40,113 bases of DNA from an uncultured Oxalobacteraceae bacterium (GTDB taxonomy: Bacteria > Pseudomonadota > Gammaproteobacteria > Burkholderiales > Burkholderiaceae_D), in contig CAIOYD010000067.1 of assembly GCA_903862415.1 (NCBI GenBank), positions 1 to 40,113 on the forward strand, written 5' to 3'. This document shows positions 1-10,396 of the stretch, piece after piece. The notes below the pieces were generated by a model, which saw nothing but the letters and a program-made list of their open reading frames with translations, was not told the DNA's origin and made no database searches. Numbering within the stretch: the first letter of the stretch is position 1; every line of letters starts with the position of its first letter. The position numbers and the translations under genes are program-made.

Positions 1-985
1 AGTTGTTAAAGAATGGTGTATGACGACCACCTTCATCTTTAGACAATACGTAGATTTCGCCTGTGAAGTGCGCATGCGGTTTGATTGAACCCGGTTTTGC
101 TAACACTTGACCACGTTGAACGTCTTCACGTTTTGTACCGCGCAACAACACACCAACGTTATCGCCTGCTTGACCTTGATCCAGCAATTTACGGAACATT
201 TCAACGCCAGTACAGGTGGTTTTGACTGTATCGGTGATACCGATGATTTCAATCTCTTCACCAACTTTAACGATACCGCGTTCGATACGACCAGTTACCA
301 CTGTACCGCGACCTGAGATCGAGAATACATCTTCCACTGGCAACAGGAATGCGCCGTCTACTGCGCGTTCTGGTGTCGGGATATAGGTATCTAATGCGTG
401 AGCCAATTTCATGATAGCTTCTTCGCCCAATGGACCTTTGTCGCCTTCAAGTGCCAGTTTAGCTGAACCTTGAATGATTGGCAGATCGTCGCCTGGGAAA
501 TCGTATTTTGAAAGTAATTCGCGTACTTCCATTTCGACCAGTTCTAACAATTCCGCATCATCAACCATGTCGCATTTGTTCAAGAATACGATGATGTATG
601 GTACGCCAACTTGACGAGCCAACAAGATGTGTTCACGTGTTTGCGGCATTGGGCCGTCAGCTGCGGAACAAACCAGAATCGCGCCGTCCATTTGTGCCGC
701 GCCGGTAATCATGTTTTTAACATAATCAGCATGGCCTGGGCAGTCAACGTGAGCGTAGTGACGCGCTTCAGTTTCGTATTCTACGTGGGATGTATTGATG
801 GTAATACCGCGCGCTTTTTCTTCTGGCGCGTTATCAATTTGATCGTAGCCTTTTGCTTCGCCACCAAATTTTTTGGACAATACAGTCGCAATCGCGGCTG
901 TTAATGTTGTTTTACCATGATCAACGTGGCCAATTGTTCCAACGTTGACGTGTGGCTTGGTCCGCTCAAACTTGCTTTTTGCCAT
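1..985 (-). CDS. tuf: Elongation factor Tu (3' end outside window)
   Basis: This is EF-Tu, the GTPase that delivers aminoacyl-tRNA to the ribosome in the cytoplasm. About 328 of the usual ~396 residues are present, and the C-terminus (end of domain 3) lies beyond the left edge. The N-terminus [20 protein letters not shown] leads into the P-loop GHVDHGKT. The switch [14 protein letters not shown] and NKCD G-motifs follow, and then domain 2. The start at 985 is fixed by an AGGAG about six bases upstream. The gene is downstream of three co-oriented tRNA genes, the classic tRNA-tufB arrangement, so it is probably co-transcribed with them from the promoter at 1461-1489. Nothing unusual is seen in the visible part. 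Confidence 0.98.
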   Translation of the reverse strand, partial: MAKSKFERTKPHVNVGTIGHVDHGKTTLTAAIATVLSKKFGGEAKGYDQIDNAPEEKARGITINTSHVEYETEARHYAHVDCPGHADYVKNMITGAAQMDGAILVCSAADGPMPQTREHILLARQVGVPYIIVFLNKCDMVDDAELLELVEMEVRELLSKYDFPGDDLPIIQGSAKLALEGDKGPLGEEAIMKLAHALDTYIPTPERAVDGAFLLPVEDVFSISGRGTVVTGRIERGIVKVGEEIEIIGITDTVKTTCTGVEMFRKLLDQGQAGDNVGVLLRGTKREDVQRGQVLAKPGSIKPHAHFTGEIYVLSKDEGGRHTPFFNN

Positions 986-1112
986 TTTTGACTCCTAACG
1001 ATTTTGATGAGAATGTCCAGGCAAAAGCCCGACCGTCAAACTGAGATTATTGATAACTGCTTACTTGCTTTACTAATTACCGCCGCAATACTAACTGCGC
1101 ACTGCTAATATT

Positions 1113-1187
<75 letters not shown>

Positions 1188-1260
1188 CTTTTTGTTTTTG
1201 CCCGACCAGCACTTCAAAAAGCACCCTGTTGTTCACATTGTCAGTACACAAACGCAAAAA

Positions 1261-1334
1261 TGGAGCGGGTGAAGGGAATCGAACCCTCGTCATAAGCTTG
1301 GAAGGCTTCAGCTCTACCATTAAGCTACACCCGC
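1261..1334 (-). tRNA. tRNA-Gly (TCC anticodon)
   Basis: A 74-base cloverleaf on the minus strand has acceptor stem GCGGGTG/CACCCGC, anticodon loop CTTCCAA (anticodon TCC), a GTTCGATTCC T-arm and an encoded CCA. The outermost anticodon-stem pair (27-43) reads as a G/A mismatch and the other four pairs are intact. It corresponds to glyT in the tRNA-tuf operon, between tRNA-Tyr and tRNA-Thr. Confidence 0.96.
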
Positions 1335-1361
1335 ATTTGGCTTTCGCCGTAAATCTGCCTA

Positions 1362-1446
<85 letters not shown>

Positions 1447-1460
1447 ATAGGGAACCCCGA

Positions 1461-1489
1461 ATTATAGACATCTGACTTTCGGCCGTCAA
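1461..1489 (-). promoter_or_regulatory. Sigma-70 promoter of the tRNA-tuf operon
   Basis: On the minus strand a -35 box TTGACG (1484-1489) and a perfect -10 box TATAAT (1461-1466) are separated by exactly 17 bases. The bases just after the -10 box are G/C rich (TCGGGGTTCCC). Such a discriminator is typical of stable-RNA promoters under ppGpp/DksA stringent control. The boxes are seen directly and the regulation is inferred. Confidence 0.92.
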
Positions 1490-1692
1490 GCAGCCTGTGC
1501 GAATTTTTTAAAATAGCTGCAGAAATAAAAAGCTTAAGTGGCTTAATAGTCACTTTATTTTCCTATTGACATGCTTAAAGGACAATTTCGACAGCGACAA
1601 AGTCTGTCCTTGTGTACTGGCTACCCAGAAAATCTGTCAGCAATACAAAGCGGCGAACTATCTGGGGTTGGGTTGTTATGGTATGGGATGCT

Positions 1693-2280
1693 TTATAAAT
1701 GAGTCACATTTTGCAAAGCGCCGCGCAATTGATCTACGGCCGCCGCTTCAAACTCCGTTGCCAGGCTAAGCTTCATCTGGCAGTGCAACGTCACCAGATC
1801 GGCATAATCGGCTTGCTGCACATTGACTTCAAATTGTTCACACAGGCGTCTAAAACCAGATTCTACGGCAAACTGCATGGCAAAGCTGCGATTACACATG
1901 GCCTCTACTGCCATGAGTTGCGCCAACTTGCTGGCGTCCGAAATCGCCTGACCATACGCACGCGCCAATCCTCCGGCACCGAGCTTGATGCCACCCCAGT
2001 AACGTATCACCACGGCGAGCACATTCATGAGTTGCTTATGCACCAGCACGTTATACATCGGACGCGCAGCCGTACCAGAAGGTTCGCCGTCGTCATCCAG
2101 ACCGGATTCGGATTCAGCAATCAGTACCCAGCAAATGTGCACCGCCTGCGGATGTTGCAGTCGCAGAGCGGCCAGTTTTGCTTTGGCCTCCACTCTGCTG
2201 GCAACCGGATATAACTGACCAATGAAACGGCTTTTTCTGATTTCCAGTTCGACACTCACGGGTGCTACCAGCTGATACAT
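1693..2280 (-). CDS. yigZ: YigZ/IMPACT family protein (UPF0029)
   Basis: This 195-residue protein belongs to the YigZ/IMPACT family, which has a role in translation or stress responses but no firmly assigned reaction. The family signature is clear in the first domain: KSRFIGQ near residue 17, DDDGEPSGTAARPM around residues 62-75, then RYWGGIKLGAGGLARAY. The C-terminal half resembles the EF-G domain IV-like fold of the family. Length matches the usual ~200 residues. It starts 11 bases after the ettA stop codon on the same strand, so ettA and yigZ are probably one transcript. The tRNA operon downstream has its own promoter. Confidence 0.93.
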   Translation of the reverse strand: MYQLVAPVSVELEIRKSRFIGQLYPVASRVEAKAKLAALRLQHPQAVHICWVLIAESESGLDDDGEPSGTAARPMYNVLVHKQLMNVLAVVIRYWGGIKLGAGGLARAYGQAISDASKLAQLMAVEAMCNRSFAMQFAVESGFRRLCEQFEVNVQQADYADLVTLHCQMKLSLATEFEAAAVDQLRGALQNVTHL

Positions 2281-2291
2281 TGTGCGGCGGC

Positions 2292-3959
<1,668 letters not shown>

Positions 3960-4006
3960 GGCTGCTTTCTAATTAAATTGGAGTCGGTTGTTGTCGGGTG
4001 ACTGCA

Positions 4007-4684
4007 TCAATGCGCGTAGCTCAGCGACATGATGATGGTAGTACCCTGCTCAAATAATTCATCACCGGTTTCATCCGGTGCGGCTTCGGGTGGATAGTGC
4101 ATACCGTTGGCTTCAATGAGAAAATAATCAAACCCGGGCACGGCGTTGATCGTCGTCGGCATCACTCGATCGCGTATCTGCTGGGCCAGTCTGTCTGCCG
4201 CCTGCGCTGGTGTGAACTGTTGTTGTTCAAGCTGCCTGAAAAAACCGATGCCATTATCCTGCACCGTCATTTCCACCTGTTTGGCGGTGAAATCCAACAC
4301 CACATGCACATTGGTGCCGCGTGAATAATCGGCCGCATGTTGTACTGTCACCAGAAAACTGGTTTTAAATAAATCCCGTTGTGCCACGGTCAGCCTGGCC
4401 GCGATAAAGGGGGCAAAATCCTGCTCCCAGACATCAGCAAGGGTTCCGAGAGGAAAACTGTAGCTGTGCATGAGCGCCAGATCAAAGGAGGGTGCATACA
4501 CCGGACCATTGTCGCTGGTCGTATGCTTAATGGTACCGGCCAGCTCTAACGCCTTGATGATACGAGCCGCGCTGGCCGTATCTACCTGAAAACGATGTGC
4601 CAGCGCCAAATTGAGGTCATGGGCGTGCAATGGCAAGGCTGTCGCCGCCCATACTTTGGCTTCTTCCAGATCAATGTTGTTCAT
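4007..4684 (-). CDS. HTH plus GHKL ATPase-like protein, unknown role
   Basis: I do not recognise a named family for this 225-residue protein. The N-terminal ~65 residues look like a winged-helix domain, with a helix around ASAARIIKALELAGTIKHT. The remainder resembles a histidine-kinase-type ATPase: VQDNGIGF fits the G1 box (DxGxG) and GTTIIMSLSYAH fits the last strand. There is no clear N-box Asn and no phosphoacceptor His, so ATP binding is uncertain. The start at 4684 is preferred to an upstream ATG at 4699, because GGAGAAA lies nine bases before it and overlaps the upstream ATG. It is upstream of ettA on the same strand and divergent from the diguanylate cyclase. Anti-sigma-like or regulatory ATPase roles are guesses. 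Confidence 0.7.
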   Translation of the reverse strand: MNNIDLEEAKVWAATALPLHAHDLNLALAHRFQVDTASAARIIKALELAGTIKHTTSDNGPVYAPSFDLALMHSYSFPLGTLADVWEQDFAPFIAARLTVAQRDLFKTSFLVTVQHAADYSRGTNVHVVLDFTAKQVEMTVQDNGIGFFRQLEQQQFTPAQAADRLAQQIRDRVMPTTINAVPGFDYFLIEANGMHYPPEAAPDETGDELFEQGTTIIMSLSYAH

Positions 4685-4949
4685 GCTGAGTTTCTCCATT
4701 ATCGATTGGAAGCGATTGTAGCGTTTTTGCTTCTGAGCCGGTTAGCTTTTCCCTGATTTCATCGCCAACTGTTACGGTTATTGTTTTTTTGCAATCTAAT
4801 GTGCTGATTTGTATCAAAAATTGGCAAAAAGACGATTTTTTTTGCCCCTGATTCCTAATGTCGCACTCAAAACTGCCGATAACACCTATCTGTTTCTGGT
4901 CTTTTTAACCAGTCGTGGCCGTCCGAATGAATTCCCCCACAGGAAAAGA

Positions 4950-6659
4950 ATGAATAATTCGTCTTTGCACAAGCGACTGCTGACAGCCATTTTCGTGCTG
5001 ATGTTGTTTGTCTGTTCGGCAATTGTCTGGATTTCCATTCAGGCTGGTACCGATGCCGTGAACCAGCTCACGCAACGCATCATGAGCAATATGATCGGCC
5101 GCATCGGCTCGGATAATGAGCAACACCTGAACGAAGCCATGATCACGCTGGAAACCGTGGCGCCCAATTCTGCCCTGCCGTTCGATACCGATTTCAACCA
5201 TCTGGAACAGCGCCTGTGGGCCGCGAGCGCCCTGTTCATGCAAACCAACAGCTATGTGTATTTTGCCGGCACCGACAGCCGCTTCATCGGCGTTAATCGT
5301 CAGGATGCAGCACATATCACCGTACATCTGCGCAATTCGGGAGAGCCATTGCGACACGATTATGTTGCGCTCGGACCGGGCGACCGCAGCCACATGATCA
5401 ATTCAGGGGAATACGATGCCCGAACTCGACCCTGGTACATCAAAGCGATGCAAAACGATCATGCCATCTGGACCGATGTCTACACCAATTACAGCCGGCC
5501 GGAACCCACTATTACTGTCGCCAAAGCGGTCTATCAGCCAGATCACAGCCTCGCCGGCGTGGTCGCTACCGATATTCCATTGGCCAAGTTATCGGAAAAT
5601 TTGCGCAGCTTAAGCATCAGTGCCAACAGCGTCGCCTTCATCATCGATGAACATGGTGACATGATCGCCACGTCCTCCACCGAATCCCCTTTCACTGAAA
5701 TCAATCATGTCACCGGACGAATTTCTGCAGCCGCCATGCCAAACAGTCTGATTAAGGAAGCCTTTTTACGCGTTATCAAAAATTATCCCGACGAAATCAA
5801 TACCAGCAATAATCCCAGCCACAGCTATACCCTGGATAAAGAAAAATTCGATGTCGCGTTTGCACCGCTGGGCAATAAATTTGGGTTGAAATGGATCACG
5901 GTCGTGGTTGTGCCACGCGCCGATTTCATGCATGGCATTACCCACAGCGTAGTACAAAGTTTTGTGATTGCGGTCTTGTTTATCATACTCGCCCTGATCG
6001 TCGGACTGGTGTTTATCGAACACATTTTGGGCGATATCCGGCAACTGACTTCGGCAGCCCAGAAAATCGGCAATGGTGAACCACTGCCACGCCTGCGCAT
6101 CCATCGCAAGGACGAAATCGGTCACCTGATCAACACCTTTATCGAAATGGAAAACAAATTACGCTTTGACCGGCTAACACAAATTTATAACCGCGAATTT
6201 CTGATTGCCCAGATTGAGTTTCTCGAACGTCACGCCAGAACCCATCAGCAGGAAAACATCAACTTCACGCTGTTATTTCTAGATCTGGACAAATTCAAAA
6301 ACATCAACGATTCTTACGGACATTCGGCCGGGGATCAGTTACTCATTGTAATTGCCTCGCGGCTCAAAGCGGCGGTGCGGGAAACCGATACAGTGGCACG
6401 GTTTGGTGGCGATGAATTTGTCGTGCTGCTCAATGGCACTAGTAATGCAGCCGATATTCAAATGACGGTCGACAAAATCCACGCTCTGGTGGAACAGCCG
6501 ATCGCCCTGGCCGATAATATCGTCTCGGTGCATGTGTCGGTTGGCTGGGCTACCTTTCCAACCGATGCCCAGGATTATTTGAGCCTGGTAAAGATAGCCG
6601 ATGCGCGCATGTTTTCCACTAAACAGCATCAGCACAATGTCCATCTGCGGCTGGTTTAA
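4950..6659 (+). CDS. Membrane diguanylate cyclase with dCache sensor, HAMP and GGDEF
   Basis: This 569-residue inner-membrane protein should make cyclic di-GMP from two GTP in response to a periplasmic signal. Transmembrane helix 1 is near residues 9-31. It is followed by a ~300-residue periplasmic region of dCache/PDC type with a typical RPWYIKA motif, a second helix near 330-357, and a HAMP domain. The GGDEF motif is at residues 486-490 in the run RFGGDEFVVLL. The inhibitory I-site RxxD (RETD) lies five residues before it, so product inhibition is expected. No EAL domain is present. The start is placed at 4950 because AGGAAAAG precedes that ATG. An in-frame start at 4809 would add 47 residues with no ribosome-binding site. 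Confidence 0.93.
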   Translation: MNNSSLHKRLLTAIFVLMLFVCSAIVWISIQAGTDAVNQLTQRIMSNMIGRIGSDNEQHLNEAMITLETVAPNSALPFDTDFNHLEQRLWAASALFMQTNSYVYFAGTDSRFIGVNRQDAAHITVHLRNSGEPLRHDYVALGPGDRSHMINSGEYDARTRPWYIKAMQNDHAIWTDVYTNYSRPEPTITVAKAVYQPDHSLAGVVATDIPLAKLSENLRSLSISANSVAFIIDEHGDMIATSSTESPFTEINHVTGRISAAAMPNSLIKEAFLRVIKNYPDEINTSNNPSHSYTLDKEKFDVAFAPLGNKFGLKWITVVVVPRADFMHGITHSVVQSFVIAVLFIILALIVGLVFIEHILGDIRQLTSAAQKIGNGEPLPRLRIHRKDEIGHLINTFIEMENKLRFDRLTQIYNREFLIAQIEFLERHARTHQQENINFTLLFLDLDKFKNINDSYGHSAGDQLLIVIASRLKAAVRETDTVARFGGDEFVVLLNGTSNAADIQMTVDKIHALVEQPIALADNIVSVHVSVGWATFPTDAQDYLSLVKIADARMFSTKQHQHNVHLRLV

Positions 6660-6807
6660 CTACTCCACAGCAACATAGCAGAACTTTCTGGCCCACTATT
6701 TCACTTTAAGTTGATTATAAGCAACAGCATTCACCAACAGCATGGTTGAATGCTTTAAGATGAGCCGAGCCGCTTTACGCGCTCCTTTTTCCTTATGAAA
6801 GCCTGTG

Positions 6808-8415
6808 ATGAATGAACTCTTAGTTGACTATATCGTGATCGGTGGCGGCTCGGGTGCCTGCGCCACAGCTGGCCGTTTGAGTGAAAACCAGAGTAAAACT
6901 GTGCTGGTGCTCGAAGCTGGCGGCAATGGCCGTGACTGGGCTATTAAAACCCCGGCAGCGGCCGTAGCCATGCTGCCCACCAAATACAATAACTGGGCGT
7001 TCAAAACGGTAGCCCAACCTGGACTCAATGGCCGGTGCGGTTATCAGCCACGCGGCAAAACCTTGGGTGGTTCTTCGGCCATCAATGCGATGATTTATAT
7101 TCGTGGCCACGCCAGTGATTATGATCACTGGGCTGAACTGGGCAACGCCGGCTGGTCGTATAAAGAATTACTGCCTTATTTTATTCGTTCAGAAAACAAT
7201 GCCGATTTATCCGGACCCTATCACGGCCAAAACGGCCCCCTGCATGTGAGTAATCTGCGCAGTGATAATCCATTCCAGCAAATCTATTTACAGGCCGGAC
7301 AACAGGCCGGATTTAGCGTCAATACCGATTTCAATGGTGCAAGTCAGGAAGGCATAGGCGTGTATCAAGTCACGCAACATCTGGGTGAGCGCTGCAGCGC
7401 AGCGCGCGCCTATCTGGAGCCGCATGCAGAGCGCAGCAACCTGAACATCCTCACGGGTGCTTATGTCACGCGGATTTTATTTGCTGTGGATGGCGAAAAC
7501 AAACGTGCTGTCGGCGTCGAATTCAGTCACAACGGCGTGACTAAAACCGCTCGCGCCAAAGAAGAAATTATTCTGGCTGCCGGTGCACTGCAATCGCCGC
7601 AAATTCTGATGCTTTCGGGTGTCGGTGATCAGGATGAATTGGGCGCTCTGGGCATTCCTTTGGTCCACCATTTGCCTGGCGTCGGAAAAAATCTGCAAGA
7701 TCATCCCGACATGATTTTGAACTACCAATCCAACAGTCTGGATCTGGTCGGGTTTTCCTTCCTGGGTGGTTTCGCCATGCTCAAACAGGCATGGCGTTAT
7801 CTGACAAAACGGCGTGGCATGCTGACCACCAATTATGCCGAATGCGGTGGATTTTTAAAAACCTCACCCGAACTGCCAGCCCCCGACGTACAACTGCATT
7901 TTGTAGTCAGCGTGGTAGAAGATCATGCACGCACGCTGCGCTGGGGCCATGGTTACTCCTGTCACCTGTGCGTGCTGCGGCCGGTCAGTCGCGGCACGGT
8001 GAAACTGGCCAGCACCAACCCGCATGCCGCGCCGCTCATCGATCCTAACTTTTTGGGCGAACCTGAAGATATGGAAGTCATGCTTAAAGGGGTAAAATTA
8101 ACCCAACAAATCATGAATGCACCGGCACTCACAGCACAGCGCACCAAAGCGTATACCGATGCCCATATTCGCAATGATGATGAATTGCGTGCCCTGATTC
8201 GTCAGCGCGCTGACACGGTTTATCATCCGGTTGGTACCTGCAAGATGGGGACCGATGCCATGGCCGTGGTTGATTCGCAATTACGCGTACACGGCATTCG
8301 TGCTTTACGCATTGCGGATGCCTCCATCATGCCGACACTCATCGGTGGCAATACCAATGCGGTGTGTATGGTGATCGGTGAAAAAGCGGCGGATTTGATT
8401 AGCACCGGACAGTAA
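6808..8415 (+). CDS. GMC-family FAD oxidoreductase (choline/alcohol dehydrogenase type)
   Basis: This is a cytoplasmic flavoenzyme that oxidises an alcohol to an aldehyde. The substrate cannot be read from sequence, and choline or a medium-chain alcohol is plausible. In its 535 residues the FAD dinucleotide fold is IVIGGGSGACATAGRLSE near the N-terminus. GMC signature 1 lies around GGSSAINAMIYIRGH and signature 2 around GALQSPQILMLSGVG. The active-site His/Asn region is YHPVGTCKMG followed by GGNTNAVCMVIGEKAADL. There is no signal peptide. The ATG at 6808 is chosen and an adjacent GTG at 6805 is possible. No betaine aldehyde dehydrogenase or betI lies next to it, so betA is not assigned. A palindromic repeat (8448-8476) separates it from convergent dinB. 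Confidence 0.92.
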   Translation: MNELLVDYIVIGGGSGACATAGRLSENQSKTVLVLEAGGNGRDWAIKTPAAAVAMLPTKYNNWAFKTVAQPGLNGRCGYQPRGKTLGGSSAINAMIYIRGHASDYDHWAELGNAGWSYKELLPYFIRSENNADLSGPYHGQNGPLHVSNLRSDNPFQQIYLQAGQQAGFSVNTDFNGASQEGIGVYQVTQHLGERCSAARAYLEPHAERSNLNILTGAYVTRILFAVDGENKRAVGVEFSHNGVTKTARAKEEIILAAGALQSPQILMLSGVGDQDELGALGIPLVHHLPGVGKNLQDHPDMILNYQSNSLDLVGFSFLGGFAMLKQAWRYLTKRRGMLTTNYAECGGFLKTSPELPAPDVQLHFVVSVVEDHARTLRWGHGYSCHLCVLRPVSRGTVKLASTNPHAAPLIDPNFLGEPEDMEVMLKGVKLTQQIMNAPALTAQRTKAYTDAHIRNDDELRALIRQRADTVYHPVGTCKMGTDAMAVVDSQLRVHGIRALRIADASIMPTLIGGNTNAVCMVIGEKAADLISTGQ

Positions 8416-8447
8416 TGAAATTATCATTCTTCGATGACAGATAAGTA

Positions 8448-8476
8448 GGGCGTATTAGCGTTAGCGTAATACGCCC
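8448..8476. repeat. Palindromic intergenic repeat, copy 1
   Basis: A perfect ten-pair inverted repeat, GGGCGTATTA/TAATACGCCC, surrounds a nine-base loop. It fills the gap between the convergent GMC oxidoreductase gene and dinB. It is related to copies near 11607 and 16432, with G/C changes on both arms that preserve pairing. It may act as a bidirectional transcription end or mRNA stabiliser. Confidence 0.85.
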
Positions 8477-8478
8477 AT

Positions 8479-9651
8479 TTAAACATCGAGCTCCAGCTGA
8501 CGACTGCCCTGCACGCTGCTGACGTCATCCTGATCCGCCAGACCGCTGGCTTTGACGCCCAGTAAGCGCAGGCGTTTTTCCAGCGGAACGCGTTTTAAAC
8601 AATGGCCGGCGGCCTGGCGTATGCGCTGGGCATCAGCAGTCGCTTCCGGCAATGTCAGGTCACGCGTGACCGACTTGAAATCATCGTAACGCAGTTTAAT
8701 GCCGATGGTACGCGCCAGCATTTTTTTGCGCTGCAAATCCAGCGCCAGCTGGTTGCATAGCGAAGTAAAAATTTCTGATAGCGCCGCCCGATCGTGACGC
8801 GCATGCAAATCTTTTGCGAAAGTCGTTTCGCGGCTGATGGACTTGGTTTCCGACTCGGTAATCACGGCGCGCTCATCAATCCCATGGGCGGCCTGATTGA
8901 GCCAGATGGCATAGGTGCGACCAAAACTTTCCTGTAGCAGGGTGGTATCCATGTGCGCGAGTTGAGCTATCGTACTCACACCCAGATGCTGCAACTTTTC
9001 TGCCGCCTTCGGTCCGATGCCATTGATTTTACGTACATCCAATGGCCAGATACGCGTCGCAATATCTTCCATGCTGAGTACGGTGAGACCATCGGGCTTT
9101 TCCAGATCCGAACAGATTTTGGCCAGCAACTTATTGGGCGCAATCCCGATCGAGCAATTTAAGCCGGTAGCGTCACGCACAGCCTGTTTGATACGTTTAG
9201 CCAGCACAACGGTATCGCTGTCTTCATCGGTCAGATCAAGATAAATTTCATCTATCCCGCGATCTTCTATGCAGCTCACCACACTGGCCACGGCCGCTTT
9301 AAACAGACGCGAATATTTTCGGTAAGCGTCAAAATTGACTGGCAGCAAAATGGCCTCCGGTGCCAGCTTGCCTGCCTTCATGGTACCCATGCCGGAAAAC
9401 ACTCCGAGCGCACGAGCTTCATAGGTGGAGGTAGTAAGTACCCCGCGCCCGACATAATCACCCAGACGGGCAAACTGGCGTGTGCCATCAGCCTGCATAA
9501 GCGGGCGATGTTCACTGCGGCCACCGATGGCGACGGCCTGACCGCGCAACTCCGGATAGCTGATTAACTCCACCGAAGCATAAAAAGCATCCATATCCAG
9601 ATGTGCAATCCGGCGCGGTTTTTCTGGTGCGGGTAATGCAGAAGTCGTCAT
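8479..9651 (-). CDS. dinB: DNA polymerase IV (Y-family translesion polymerase)
   Basis: This is an error-prone lesion-bypass polymerase of about 390 residues. The Y-family motif HLDMDAFYASVE holds the first catalytic Asp. DRGIDEIYLDLT holds the second acidic pair. The helix-hairpin-helix is INGIGPKAAEKLQHLGV and the little-finger domain follows. The C-terminus ends in QLELDV, a good match to a beta-clamp-binding tail such as the QLVLGL end of E. coli Pol IV. Compared with E. coli there is an extra stretch of about 20 residues between VAIGG and the YEAR run. I place the start at the ATG at 9651. A TTG at 9669 would add six residues. No LexA box was confirmed. The gene diverges from the LysE-type exporter. 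Confidence 0.95.
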   Translation of the reverse strand: MTTSALPAPEKPRRIAHLDMDAFYASVELISYPELRGQAVAIGGRSEHRPLMQADGTRQFARLGDYVGRGVLTTSTYEARALGVFSGMGTMKAGKLAPEAILLPVNFDAYRKYSRLFKAAVASVVSCIEDRGIDEIYLDLTDEDSDTVVLAKRIKQAVRDATGLNCSIGIAPNKLLAKICSDLEKPDGLTVLSMEDIATRIWPLDVRKINGIGPKAAEKLQHLGVSTIAQLAHMDTTLLQESFGRTYAIWLNQAAHGIDERAVITESETKSISRETTFAKDLHARHDRAALSEIFTSLCNQLALDLQRKKMLARTIGIKLRYDDFKSVTRDLTLPEATADAQRIRQAAGHCLKRVPLEKRLRLLGVKASGLADQDDVSSVQGSRQLELDV

Positions 9652-9726
9652 AGTCAAACCCGGCAGCAACTTGCCAGCCCGGCATTAGGGTAAAATCATG
9701 TTTTATAGTTGAATCTGCCCGTTATT

Positions 9727-10344
9727 ATGAACAGTGCTACGTTAATTGTTTTTCTCACCACCATTTTTTTCCTGTGTATCAGCCCGGGGCCTACCATGTT
9801 GCTGGCACTGGCCACTAGCATGAATTCCGGCATACGGGTGGCTTTCTGGGGCGTATGCGGCGCTACTCTGGGCAATGCTATTTTAATTGGTCTGGTGGCT
9901 TTTGGTTTGGGTTCTTTGCTGACCGCTTCCCTGACCGTGTTTACCGTGCTGAAATTTATCGGCTCGGCTTATATGTGCTGGCTGGCGTATCAGCTCTGGT
10001 TTGCTCAAACGGTGCCGATCATCCTCAAGGAAGAAGTGCGTGAAACGGGTCAGCATGCGTTTAGTCGCGCCGCTACCGTCTCACTGACCAACCCCAAGGG
10101 AATTCTGTTTCTGTCGGTCTTCCTGCCGCAATTTATCGATATTCATTTACCCACCACACCCCAGTACACTCTGCTGGGTATACTGTTGCTGGGCATGGAT
10201 CTGATCATGATGGCCGGTTATATTTTGCTCGGTCGTCGTGCCGCAAGCCTGCTGACTTCGGGACATCTGCGACTGCTCAACCGGGTTTGTGCGCTGTTTA
10301 TGTTGTTTTTGGCCTTAGGTTTGGCAAGTTACCAGCGCAGCTGA
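9727..10344 (+). CDS. LysE/RhtB-family amino-acid exporter
   Basis: This is an inner-membrane exporter of about 205 residues with roughly six hydrophobic helices. The family N-terminal signature is LCISPGPTMLLALATSM, followed by a GVCGATLGNA glycine-rich helix and the mid-protein LTNPKGILFLSVFLPQFI motif. Members export basic or neutral amino acids or homoserine-like metabolites, and the exact substrate is not visible. The ATG at 9727 fits family N-termini. A TTG at 9709 is in frame but less likely. It lies 52 bases upstream of an M20 amidohydrolase on the same strand, so the two may be co-transcribed, pairing release of a free amino acid with its export. Confidence 0.92.
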   Translation: MNSATLIVFLTTIFFLCISPGPTMLLALATSMNSGIRVAFWGVCGATLGNAILIGLVAFGLGSLLTASLTVFTVLKFIGSAYMCWLAYQLWFAQTVPIILKEEVRETGQHAFSRAATVSLTNPKGILFLSVFLPQFIDIHLPTTPQYTLLGILLLGMDLIMMAGYILLGRRAASLLTSGHLRLLNRVCALFMLFLALGLASYQRS

Positions 10345-10396
10345 CACTGAAGAATTTCAGGCATACAATACAGAGATTGTTGACTAAGGAAGTACC

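Noticed and set aside
6808-8415. Assignment as betA choline dehydrogenase
   Set aside because: GMC enzymes for many alcohols look alike, and no betB, betI or choline transporter is adjacent.
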